64,000 bases of DNA, from assembly GCA_016715895.1 (NCBI GenBank), contig JADJXH010000004.1:1612001-1676000 (forward strand), read 5' to 3'. This document shows positions 18,001 to 24,992 of the stretch, one piece after another (the first letter of the stretch is position 1; each line of letters begins with the position of its first letter). A model generated the notes under the pieces. The model was not told the DNA's origin and searched no databases. It saw only the letters and a list, made by a program, of their open reading frames with translations. A program made the translations under genes and the position numbers. This DNA is from Flavobacteriales bacterium. GTDB lineage: Bacteria > Bacteroidota > Bacteroidia > Flavobacteriales_F > PHOS-HE28.

Positions 18001-18523
18001 TGGTGAGCGGCGCATGGTGCATCGCCACGCCCTTGGGGCGGCCGGTACTGCCGCTGGTGAAGAGCACATAAAGGAGGTCGTCCGGCGTGACGGGACATGG
18101 GCCTTCGAACAGGGGGCCGTTCTCCAGATCGACGTCCTCGATGAGGATGACCTTGGTCGAGGTGCCCTTGAAGAGGTGCTGGTGCGCCTTGCTGGTGATC
18201 ACCACCGGCGGCTTGGCGTCCTCCAGCATGCCAGCGATGCGCTCAGCCGGGTAGGTGGGATCGATGGGCACGTAGGCGGCGCCGGCCTGCACGATGCCGA
18301 GGACGGATACGATGAGCTCGGGGGAGCGATCGAGGCAGAGGCCGATGGTGGTGCCACGGCCGGCACCAAGGCCCGTGACACGCCCGGCGATGCGCGACGC
18401 ACGGGCACCGATCTCACCGGCGGTGAAGGTCAGTTCGTCGGAGACGAGCGCAACGCGTTCAGGATGGTCGGCGTGGGTGTTGACAATGCGGTCGATGAGG
18501 GTGCGTGAGCGGTCGGTGGACAT
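12053..18523 (-). CDS. Hybrid NRPS-PKS megasynthase A-PCP-KS-AT-ACP-aminotransferase
   Basis: A 2156-residue loading and extension protein. Adenylation domain about 1-500 (FTSGSTGRPKG at 155-165, NQYGPTE at 297-303, K494); by-eye pocket code near DVQIFSQVVK, substrate not predictable. Carrier Ser551 in LGGNSL. Ketosynthase about 612-1035 with Cys784 (HTACSTS), His920 and His959. Acyltransferase about 1135-1435 with GHSIGE (Ser1232) and HAFH at 1328-1331, the signature of malonyl-CoA. ACP Ser1555 in GLDSL. A low-complexity Gly/Ala/Pro linker follows (1599-1620). PLP aminotransferase about 1680-2085 with the lysine in YGKVIGGG (K1926). There is no ketoreductase. The order KS-AT-ACP-aminotransferase is that of mycosubtilin- and microcystin-type beta-amination. 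The tail 2086-2156 resembles the linker that normally precedes a condensation domain, which is here on the next proteins. It is first in the operon. Confidence 0.95.
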   Translation of the reverse strand: MSTDRSRTLIDRIVNTHADHPERVALVSDELTFTAGEIGARASRIAGRVTGLGAGRGTTIGLCLDRSPELIVSVLGIVQAGAAYVPIDPTYPAERIAGMLEDAKPPVVITSKAHQHLFKGTSTKVILIEDVDLENGPLFEGPCPVTPDDLLYVLFTSGSTGRPKGVAMHHAPLTNLIEWQLRTSNCKAGDRTLQFAPISFDVSFQEIFTTFAQGGTLVLITDEDRLNSSQLLRKIIAQKINRIIVPFVALQYLAEAVERTGEVPSTLKEVFTSGEQLKITPAIANLFKQLPGCRFCNQYGPTEGHVVSELELKGDPSTWPALPNIGTAIDNVKLYVLDEQMKPVAKGEEGELYLGGACVAKGYIGRDDLTAERFLADPFIPGGRLYKTGDRAAELPNGEIDYKGRIDGQVKVRGYRIELGEVEVAMEKHPAVEQAVATVREDRPGLKRLIGYYVANNELSTNELRKHLASLLPDYMQPSAFVAVKELPRTPSGKIDRKALPAPDVKRPDLDVAFAAPTSAVQKTLANVWADLLGIDRVGIDDNFFDLGGNSLLSIQCVAQLESHGLKLPIVKLYQHPTVRACAAFLEGDASAVSPTDMAKARVGARHVSPEKRDVAIIGMSGRFPGAENVEQLWKNLLAKKNSISTWTVDELDPSIPAELRNDPDYVKARGVIADADKFDHAFFGVNPKVAALMDPQQRVFLETAWAALEDAAYDPAQFAGLIGVYAGMGNNTYFTRNVIGHPELIEQVGDFAVMTANEKDYIATRLAFEFDLRGPALSIHTACSTSLVAIAQAFNALRDGECDMALAGGIAITAPINSGIVYNEGGMYSPDGSTRTFDANGKGTSFSDGCGIIVLKRLDDAVRDKDHIYAVIKGAALNNDGSDKASFTAPSVRGQAEVIAMAQADAGVTPGEVTYVETHGTATPLGDPIEVEALTLAFGGKTNGHHCVIGSIKSNIGHLTPAAGAAGVIKTALALQQEVIPANVGFETPNPAIDFANSPFRVLTESEAWPRVPDKPRIAGVSSFGVGGTNAHVILAEPPVAVASSASRSKQLLLLSAKSKTSLDAMTENLRVWLEAHPEANLADAAYTLQVGRRHFKHRRLIVGGSHGEVIEAIANKDTNLIGTRELHEAAPGVVFMFPGQGSQYVNMGRDLCDSEPVFKQHFDRCCDLFTKEFGTDLKAIIFPKAGEEEKAAEQLKQTIYTQASLFTMHYSLAKLWMHWGITPDAMMGHSIGEFAAACLAGVFSLEDAVKLVANRGRMMQELPGGSMLSVRAAEEDVVKKLPAGCSIAANNGPQLCVASGPHEAIAKLQAELEKDGITCKLLVTSHAFHSPMMDAIVEPYRKVVEGVKLSAPRIPIVSTVTAEWMKDDEATSPKYWSDHLRATVRFAQAVKFAWSDADRVMLEVGPRTTATTLARQQSTDNKKQAAVPSLGDSAGNGNELTQLLKAVGGLWQSGVLIDWRKFYETETRHRISMPTYAFERIRHWVDPVTMVADGGRAIASTTIEAPVPNSGDANLSPKEALIAQIKHLLEESSGLELAEVSNEETFLEMGLDSLFLTQVATSLSKKFGVKISFRQLNEEVPNLDKLADYILPHWTNTGAGAGAGAKSAGVAPAPAPATSAFEDAPELKKVFGAQARISKEKVDDMTPQQRAWFDAFVKRYVAKTAKSKAFTQENRKPMADPRVVTGFKPQTKELIYQVVVDKSVGCHLWDIDGNEYVDILSGFGSSMFGYMPDFIKKACHEQLEQGIEIGPMHPLAAEVSKLLCELTGADRAAVCNTGSEAVLGAMRMARTVTGRSLIISFSGSYHGINDEVIIRGSKSKKSYPGAPGIMPEAVQNMLVLDYGTPESLEIIKQRCHEAAAVLVEPVQSRRMEFRPVDFLREVRRITQENGTALIFDEVITGFRTHPNGTQALFGIQADIGTYGKVIGGGMPVGAMIGKSEWMDALDGGHWQYGDDSVPPAGVTYFAGTFVRHPLTLAAMKAALVYMKNEGPALQERLNTITEDMVARVNGLFDQYQLPYRWVNFGSAFKTKYDESVNYTELFFMLMRYHGVHVLDFPHFITTAHTTADIEFIINAVEKTCKELRESGFMPERTYPIPTVNSVLGGLIRPAHERLQVAGKPPLPGARLGRTPKGDAAWFVPDPERHGKYLMIEED

Positions 18524-18866
18524 CGGTGGTCGTGTTCGGGAGGGTGCGGGAGAAGGCAGGCGGTATACGACAAGCCCTGGGTTCGAGTTCGGATGTGCTT
18601 CAAGCCCACAGGATCAGGTGGTTAGCCTTGGCATGCGGGATGGTGGTCGGTCCGGTGGAGCAAAGATCGTCCTTCGTCGGCCGGATGTCCTGATCCATCG
18701 AATTGGTGGGCGCTTACGGCTTAGCGCGTGCCAGTTTCGTCGAACTTCGCGGCGTTTTTACCGCCCGAAGGGCGGAGATCTCCACATGCATCAGTTGAGC
18801 ACGGAACGGGCGACAAGGGAGGGGGGCGAGGCGACGACACTCCCTCGTGCTGCTGGTGAGGGACTG
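18524..18866. other. Divergent intergenic region between biosynthetic operon and giant surface-protein gene
   Basis: 343 bp with no supported gene. It must hold the promoter of the minus-strand megasynthase operon and that of the plus-strand gene at 18867. It contains a perfect 6-bp inverted repeat with a 3-base loop at 18761-18775 (CCGCCC GAA GGGCGG) next to a T run at 18755-18759; no run of T follows it on either strand in terminator position. A -7-like box is described separately. Confidence 0.6.
18661..18668 (-). promoter_or_regulatory. Possible -7 box (GATCTTTG) for the PKS-NRPS operon
   Basis: Seven of eight match to TAnnTTTG on the minus strand, 138 bp upstream of the megasynthase ATG. 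If used, it would give a leader of about 130 nt. It is the best candidate in the intergenic region, but no -33 element was recognised. Confidence 0.3.
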
Positions 18867-21800
18867 ATGGTCAGGTTCTTATGCGTGGTCCTCAGCTTTT
18901 GGTGGGCCATCCAGATCAGCCCTGGCCAGACCAACGGCGAGAACCGGTCCGTGCAGCTCTGGACCACCGTGACCTCCAGCCCGGCCGGCATCACCCTGAA
19001 CTGGAAGTCGCACCCCAACACGACCGGGTTCACCGTCTTCCGGAAACTCAAAGGCGGCACCAGTTGGGGCAGCTCGATCGCCACACTGGGAAGCACGGCC
19101 ACGCAGTTCACCGACAATGGGGTGCAGCTGAACACCTCCTACGAGTACAAGGTGGTGCGCACCACGTCCAACCTGGGCAGTGGGTACGGTTATGTCAACG
19201 CCGGCATCCAGCTGGAGATGGTCGAGCAGCGCGGCAAGGTGGTGCTGGTGGTCGACAACACCTTCACCGGGAGCCTCGCGGCGCAGCTCACCCAGTTGCA
19301 GAACGACCTGGAGGGTGAAGGGTGGAAGGTGATCCGGCATGACGTGAGCAGGACGGCGGCCGTGACGGCCGTGAAGTCACTGATCCAAGGCACCTACGCG
19401 GCGGATCCCTCCAACGTGAAGGCGGTCCTTCTGGTCGGACATGTTCCGGTGCCGCGGAGCGGGGCGTTGGCGCCCGACGGCCACAGCGACCACTACGGGG
19501 CCTGGAGCGCCGACGTGTATTACGGCGAGATGAACGGGGCGTGGACGGACAACTCCACGAACACCTCCACGGCGGCGTGGACCTTGAACCATAACGTGCC
19601 GGGGGATGGGAGGTTCGATCAGACCACGATCCCGACGGCCGTGGAACTGGCCGTAGGCCGGATCGACATGAGCGACCTGCCTGACATCGGCGTCAGCGAG
19701 ACGACCCTGCTGTCGAACTACCTCACCAAGCTCCACAACTGGAAGGTGAAGGCGCTTACAGCCGATGTGAAGGGTCTGGTGGACGACAACTTCACCGGCT
19801 ATTCGGAGGCGTTCTCGCAGAACGGCTGGCGTGGCTTCGGCCCGCTGGTGCATCCCAACAATGTGGCGGCTGCTGATTATTTCGGCACGCTGGCCACCCA
19901 GAGCCGCCTGTTCAGCTACGGGTGCGGGGGAGGCTGGTTCAACAACTCCAACGGTGTCGGCAACACGGCCCAGTTCGGCACCACCCAGGTGAGGACCATC
20001 TTCACCTTTTTGTTCGGAAGCTATTTCGGGGACTTCGACACGCAGAACAACTTCCTGCGGGCCCCGCTGGCCTCCGGCCATGCCCTGACCAGTGCGTGGG
20101 CCGGGTTCCCCAACTGGTTCATCCACCACATGGGCATGGGGGAGACCATCGGCTACAGCCTGGTGCTGGCGCAGAACAACAGCACCAACCACTATGAGCC
20201 CACCAACGGGCAGACCTCGCGCGTCCACATCGCCTTGATGGGCGATCCCACCTTGCGCATGCATGTGGTGGCCCCGGTCTCGCAGGTCACCTGCAACCAG
20301 ACCGGTGGGAGCACGGCGAACATCAGCTGGACGGCCTCCCCGGATGCGGTGATCGGGTATCACGTCTACCGCTACGATACCAACACCCAGAACTGGGTGC
20401 GTCGGACGTCCACGCCGGTCACGGCCACAAGCTTCATCGATAACATCACCGGTCTGACCGGAACGGTGCGGTACATGGTGCGCGCACTGAAGCTGGAGGT
20501 GAGCCACAGCGGGAGCTACTACAACCTGAGCCTCGGCATCGTGGGCACCCTGAGCATCGCCGGTCAGGTGGCGGACTGTCTGGGCGTGGTGGGCGGGAGC
20601 GCGCTGCCGGGCACCGCGTGCAACGACAACAACCCGAATACCATCAACGACACATGGACCAGTGGCTGCCAGTGCGCGGGCCAGCTGCCTGCGGATTGCC
20701 TGGGTGTTCCGGGAGGCACCGCCCTGCCGGGCACGTCGTGCAGCGATGGCAACGCCTGCACCACCGGGGATGTCTGGAACAGCAACTGCCAGTGCGTGGG
20801 CACCCCCATCGTCTGCAATGACAACAATCCGTGCACCACGGACCAGTGCAGCAACGGGGTCTGCGTGTTCAGTGCCGTTCCCGACAGCGATGGCGATGGC
20901 ATCTGCAACGCGACGGACAACTGCCCGAACACACCGGGCCAGGTGGGCAGCGCGTGCAATGACAACGACCCCTGCACGACGAACGATGTGCTGAACGCGA
21001 GCTGCCAGTGCGTGGGCACGGCGAGCCCGGACAGCGATGGGGACGGCATCTGCAACGCGACGGACAACTGCCCGAACGCGCCGGGCCAGGTGGGCACCGC
21101 CTGCAATGACAACGACCCCTGCACGACGAACGACGTGCTGAACGCGACCTGCCAGTGCGTAGGGACAGCGCTTCCGGACAGCGATGGCGACGGCATCTGC
21201 AACGCACAGGACAACTGCCCCAACGCCCCGGGCCAGGTCGGGAGTCCCTGCAATGACGGCAACGCGCAGACCGTGAACGACGCGCTGAACGCCAGCTGCC
21301 AGTGCGCGGGGATCCCCTTGAACCTGGACTGCCTGGGTGTGCCCAATGGCGGGGCCTTGCCGGGTACGCCTTGCAATGACGGGAACGCCTGCACCACCGG
21401 GGACACGTGGAACGGCAACTGCCAGTGTGTCGGTGTTCCGTTGGTCTGTGATGATGGGAACCCCTGTACCAACCAGCAGTGTCTGGGCGGCACCTGCATC
21501 TACATCCCCGTTCCGGACAGTGATGGCGACGGGCTTTGCAACGCGATCGACCCCTGCCCGGCCCTGCCCGGGGTGCCCGGAACCCCTTGTGACGACGGCG
21601 ATCCGACGACGGGTGAGGATGCGATAACCGCCGACTGCACCTGTGCGGGACTTCCCATCGATTGCAACGGGGTCCCGGGCGGAGGAGCGGTGCTCGACCT
21701 GTGCGGGGTGTGCGGCGGGACCAACGACTGCTTCGATGCGCTGGTGTGCTACACCGCGGGTGGTACGAGCGATCCCGATGTGGAGCAGGCCGTGAACGGT

Positions 21801-24590
21801 AACGTGTACCACGATGTCGGACCGCTGGACCTGGTCTACGATAGCGAGCCCACGCATTGGAGGGGTGATCAGCTCATCGGTATCCGCTTTGAAGGGGTTG
21901 AGGTGCCCGTGGGCGCCACCGTGGTGGCCGCCAGCCTGCAGTTCACGGCCAGGACGAACGAGAACGTCGATCCCTGTGTGCTGACCGTCCGTGCGGAGGC
22001 CGTGGCCAACGCCGCACCCATCGGCTGGTCCCAGTTCGAACTGACCTCCCGCACCCCGACGGCCGCTTCCGTGGTCTGGTCGCCCCAGCCATGGCTCATC
22101 GCCGACGAGGAGGGCCTGTCGCAGCGCAGCCCCGACCTCGCCGCCGTGATCCAGGAGGTCATCACCAGACCCGGTTGGCAGTCGAACAATGCGGTGCTCA
22201 TGATGGTCGAGGGCATCGGCGGTCGGTCCGCTTACAGTTGGAACCAGGATCCGGCGAAAGCCCCGCGCCTTTGCATCGCGTTCACGGAGCCACCACCGCC
22301 GGTCATCGACTGTCAGGGCGTGCCGAACGGTCCGGACCTTCCAGGTTCACCCTGCGATGACGGCGATGCGGGAACGGGCAACGACCTCTGGGACACGAAC
22401 TGCTCCTGTGCGGGACTGCCGATCGACTGTCTTGGGGTGCCGGGCGGTGGCGCGGTCCCGGGTTCCGCCTGCGATGACGGGCTCTCCTCCACGGGCAACG
22501 ACACCTACACCGTGGATTGTGAATGTGCAGGTCAACTGATCGACTGCCTCGGCGTGCCCGGAGGTCCGGCGTTGCCGGGGACCGCTTGCGACGACGGTCA
22601 GTTCCTCACCGTGGATGATGTGTGGGGAGTGGACTGCATCTGTGCAGGGATACCCACGGGGATCGACTGTCAGAACATCCCTGGTGGCTCCGCGCTGCCG
22701 GGTTCGTCTTGCGATGATGGGGATGTGCTGACGGTCAATGACGTGTGGTCGGCGAACTGTCAGTGCATCGGCTCGGTCGTGGATTGCCTCGGCCTGCCGG
22801 GAGGCCCCGCACTGCCGGGAAGTCCATGCGACGATGGCGACCCGCTCACCGGCGCGGATGCCTGGGGCACGGACTGTTCATGTGCTGGTCTTCCGCTGGA
22901 TTGTCTGGGACAACCGGGCGGAGCTGCGCTACCGGGTGCCTCCTGCGATGATGGCGACCCGGACACCGGGAACGATGCATACGACGGGGCGTGCCAATGC
23001 GTCGGCGTTCCGCTGGATTGCCTGGGCGTTCCCGGTGGCCCGGCGACCGTGGGAAGTCCGTGCGATGATGGTGACGGGGCGACCGGTGACGACACATGGA
23101 CCGCGGGTTGCGATTGTGCGGGGCAGCTCATCGACTGTCTCGGCCAGGTGGGCGGCTCCGTGCTCCCGGGGACACCCTGCGATGATGGCGACCCCACGAC
23201 GGGGGATGACGTCTATGATTCGAACTGCACCTGTGCCGGCCTGCCGTTCGACTGCACCGGGCAGCCCGGAGGGAACGCCGTCCCGGGCGTCGGTTGTGAC
23301 GATGGCGATGCCGGTACGGGCAATGATGTGTGGGGAGCGGACTGCCTCTGCGCGGGGCTGCCCTTCGACTGCGAAGGCGTGCCCGGAGGTGGCGCTCTTG
23401 CGGGGACCCCGTGTGACGATGGCGACCCGACGACCGGGGACGACCGGTATGGTCAGAACTGCATCTGTGCCGGTCTTCCGTACGACTGCGAGGGAACACC
23501 CGGTGGTGCAGCGTTGCCGGGGACCGGTTGCGATGACAACGACGCTTCGACCGGGGACGACCGTTGGACGACCGACTGCACCTGCGTCGGCCTGATCCTG
23601 GATTGCCTCGAGGCGCCCGGTGGTGCAGCCCTGCCTGGCACCCCCTGCGATGACGGTGATCCCGACACCGGTGACGATACCTGGGGTGTGGATTGCACCT
23701 GCGTTGGTGCGCTCATCGACTGCACGGGCATCCCTGGAGGCCCTGCGCTTCCGGGTTCACCGTGTGATGATGGCGATCCGGGCACCGGCGACGATCAGTG
23801 GGGGGGGGGATGCACCTGCGCAGGCCTTCCGATCGATTGCGCCGGCGTACCCGGTGGTCCGGCCTGGCCCGGCGTTCCCTGCGACGATGGCAATTCCGGC
23901 ACCGGCAATGACCAATGGACCAGCGCCTGCATCTGCGTGGGCGAGGCCTACGATTGCGCAGGGGTGCCCGGAGGTACCGCCTTGCCCGGCGTGGGCTGCG
24001 ATGACGGGAACGCAGGCACCATCAACGACACCTGGACATCCACCTGTGAGTGCATCGGCATCGCGGTGGACTGCGCGGGGGTGCCGGGGGGGGAGGCCTT
24101 CATCGATGCGTGCGGCGTATGTGCCGGCGGAACCACGGGGGTCGATCCCGATCCGGATGACGACCTCGACGGGGTGCTCGATTGCACGGACAACTGTCCG
24201 GGCCTGCAGAACGCTGCCCAGTCCGACCTCGATGAGGATGGTCTGGGTGATGCGTGCGACAATTGTCCTTGGGTGTACAACCCGGGTCAGGAGGACAGCG
24301 ATGGCGATGGGGTGGGCGACCCCTGCGAGGTAATCTCCGTCCCTGAACACCCGGATGGCATCATCGGAATTCTGGTCCATCCGAACCCCACCAGCGGCTT
24401 GGTCCGCTTCGATTGGGACGGGCCTCGTCCTGACCGTTTGGTGGTGTACGATGTGATGGGCGCCCGGGTGCTGGACCTGCCCTATGCGGCCGTGCTGGAC
24501 CTTTCGGGACTAAGCACAGGCACCTATGTGCTGGAGCTTCGGGACGACCGGGGGCGGACCATGGCCCGCGCGCGCGCCGTGCGTGACTGA
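18867..24590 (+). CDS. Giant secreted T9SS cargo with gingipain-like domain and diverged Cys-rich repeats
   Basis: A 1907-residue surface or secreted protein. The ATG at 18867 gives a hydrophobic signal segment (MVRFLCVVLSFWWAIQI); the longer open frame upstream does not. Order: fibronectin III-like 25-118; a domain about 122-440 like the C25 (gingipain) peptidase fold; a second fibronectin III-like domain to about 565; two Cys-rich units; three thrombospondin type 3 units (20880-21320); more Cys-rich units; a beta-sandwich-like module of about 190 residues (about 21727-22290, VEQAVNG..DL.LVYD, of the type seen in Bacteroidota adhesins); fifteen Cys-rich units; a calcium-type DSDGDGVGDPC segment; and a type A T9SS sorting domain (HPNPTSGLVRF...GTYVLELRDD). 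In the C25-like domain the usual catalytic His and Cys positions read Cys353 (SYGCGGG) and Ser385 (FGSYFGD), so peptidase activity is doubtful. Confidence 0.85.
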   Translation: MVRFLCVVLSFWWAIQISPGQTNGENRSVQLWTTVTSSPAGITLNWKSHPNTTGFTVFRKLKGGTSWGSSIATLGSTATQFTDNGVQLNTSYEYKVVRTTSNLGSGYGYVNAGIQLEMVEQRGKVVLVVDNTFTGSLAAQLTQLQNDLEGEGWKVIRHDVSRTAAVTAVKSLIQGTYAADPSNVKAVLLVGHVPVPRSGALAPDGHSDHYGAWSADVYYGEMNGAWTDNSTNTSTAAWTLNHNVPGDGRFDQTTIPTAVELAVGRIDMSDLPDIGVSETTLLSNYLTKLHNWKVKALTADVKGLVDDNFTGYSEAFSQNGWRGFGPLVHPNNVAAADYFGTLATQSRLFSYGCGGGWFNNSNGVGNTAQFGTTQVRTIFTFLFGSYFGDFDTQNNFLRAPLASGHALTSAWAGFPNWFIHHMGMGETIGYSLVLAQNNSTNHYEPTNGQTSRVHIALMGDPTLRMHVVAPVSQVTCNQTGGSTANISWTASPDAVIGYHVYRYDTNTQNWVRRTSTPVTATSFIDNITGLTGTVRYMVRALKLEVSHSGSYYNLSLGIVGTLSIAGQVADCLGVVGGSALPGTACNDNNPNTINDTWTSGCQCAGQLPADCLGVPGGTALPGTSCSDGNACTTGDVWNSNCQCVGTPIVCNDNNPCTTDQCSNGVCVFSAVPDSDGDGICNATDNCPNTPGQVGSACNDNDPCTTNDVLNASCQCVGTASPDSDGDGICNATDNCPNAPGQVGTACNDNDPCTTNDVLNATCQCVGTALPDSDGDGICNAQDNCPNAPGQVGSPCNDGNAQTVNDALNASCQCAGIPLNLDCLGVPNGGALPGTPCNDGNACTTGDTWNGNCQCVGVPLVCDDGNPCTNQQCLGGTCIYIPVPDSDGDGLCNAIDPCPALPGVPGTPCDDGDPTTGEDAITADCTCAGLPIDCNGVPGGGAVLDLCGVCGGTNDCFDALVCYTAGGTSDPDVEQAVNGNVYHDVGPLDLVYDSEPTHWRGDQLIGIRFEGVEVPVGATVVAASLQFTARTNENVDPCVLTVRAEAVANAAPIGWSQFELTSRTPTAASVVWSPQPWLIADEEGLSQRSPDLAAVIQEVITRPGWQSNNAVLMMVEGIGGRSAYSWNQDPAKAPRLCIAFTEPPPPVIDCQGVPNGPDLPGSPCDDGDAGTGNDLWDTNCSCAGLPIDCLGVPGGGAVPGSACDDGLSSTGNDTYTVDCECAGQLIDCLGVPGGPALPGTACDDGQFLTVDDVWGVDCICAGIPTGIDCQNIPGGSALPGSSCDDGDVLTVNDVWSANCQCIGSVVDCLGLPGGPALPGSPCDDGDPLTGADAWGTDCSCAGLPLDCLGQPGGAALPGASCDDGDPDTGNDAYDGACQCVGVPLDCLGVPGGPATVGSPCDDGDGATGDDTWTAGCDCAGQLIDCLGQVGGSVLPGTPCDDGDPTTGDDVYDSNCTCAGLPFDCTGQPGGNAVPGVGCDDGDAGTGNDVWGADCLCAGLPFDCEGVPGGGALAGTPCDDGDPTTGDDRYGQNCICAGLPYDCEGTPGGAALPGTGCDDNDASTGDDRWTTDCTCVGLILDCLEAPGGAALPGTPCDDGDPDTGDDTWGVDCTCVGALIDCTGIPGGPALPGSPCDDGDPGTGDDQWGGGCTCAGLPIDCAGVPGGPAWPGVPCDDGNSGTGNDQWTSACICVGEAYDCAGVPGGTALPGVGCDDGNAGTINDTWTSTCECIGIAVDCAGVPGGEAFIDACGVCAGGTTGVDPDPDDDLDGVLDCTDNCPGLQNAAQSDLDEDGLGDACDNCPWVYNPGQEDSDGDGVGDPCEVISVPEHPDGIIGILVHPNPTSGLVRFDWDGPRPDRLVVYDVMGARVLDLPYAAVLDLSGLSTGTYVLELRDDRGRTMARARAVRD
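20880..21320 (+). repeat. Three thrombospondin type 3-like units of 147 bp
   Basis: Three consecutive 49-residue units beginning PDSDGDGICNA.DNCPN and ending with a half-unit of the Cys-rich repeat (NDVLNA.CQC). The DSDGDG acidic runs are typical calcium ligands. The units are closely similar to those at 26853-27440 in the sister gene. Confidence 0.85.
22308..24068 (+). repeat. Diverged array of fifteen Cys-rich units (39-41 residues each)
   Basis: In-frame array following DC.G.PGG.ALPG..CDDGD..TG.D.W...C.CAG. Fourteen units have 39 residues and one has 41, together 587 residues. Each unit keeps four cysteines and an acidic CDDG run. Unlike the array in the downstream gene, the units have drifted apart in sequence, which suggests an older or less often recombining array. 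Confidence 0.9.
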
Positions 24591-24992
24591 GCGACCGGTG
24601 GCGGACCCGGTCCCCAGGGTCGGCGTGGGATCTTTTCCAGGAACCTCTCCTCCGTGATCGGTGGATCGCGTGACCGGCCGGTGGTACCGGTCGGAGGGGT
24701 TCGTGATGCACCCCGGCCTGTGGTCATCCACACCGGGCAGTGCCGCTGGAACAACCTCGGTGAACAGTGGTCATGTCGGTGTGCCGGTTCATCCTCGGCA
24801 GGCTGACGCTGGTCGATCGGGGTTGACCGCCGGGAAGGCCATCAACGTAACCCGGAGCAGGCAGGAACCGATACAAGGGCCACCTGTAGATGGACCACCA
24901 GGCATTCGACCACGCCAAGACCCTCGCGGGTTCCGGTTTGCCGACCGGAGCGGTCCGGACACAGGGCATCCTTCCAACCCTGCTCCACGCCC
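24591..24992. other. Intergenic region between the two giant surface-protein genes
   Basis: 402 bp with no supported gene and no -7 box that I would defend. A small inverted repeat (GACCGG/CCGGTC with a 9-base loop) lies at 24672-24692 without a T run. The two sister genes point the same way, so the second may have its own promoter here or be read through. Confidence 0.5.

Noticed and set aside
3212..18523. Horizontal transfer of the PKS-NRPS operon
   Set aside because: Base composition and codon use look like the flanking genes, and there are no mobile-element remnants or tRNA at the borders, so the window itself gives no support.
18761..18775. Perfect hairpin CCGCCC-GAA-GGGCGG as a terminator
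   Set aside because: No T run follows it on either strand; the T run at 18755-18759 precedes it on the plus strand and reads as A on the minus strand after the hairpin. It may be an operator, but there is no evidence.
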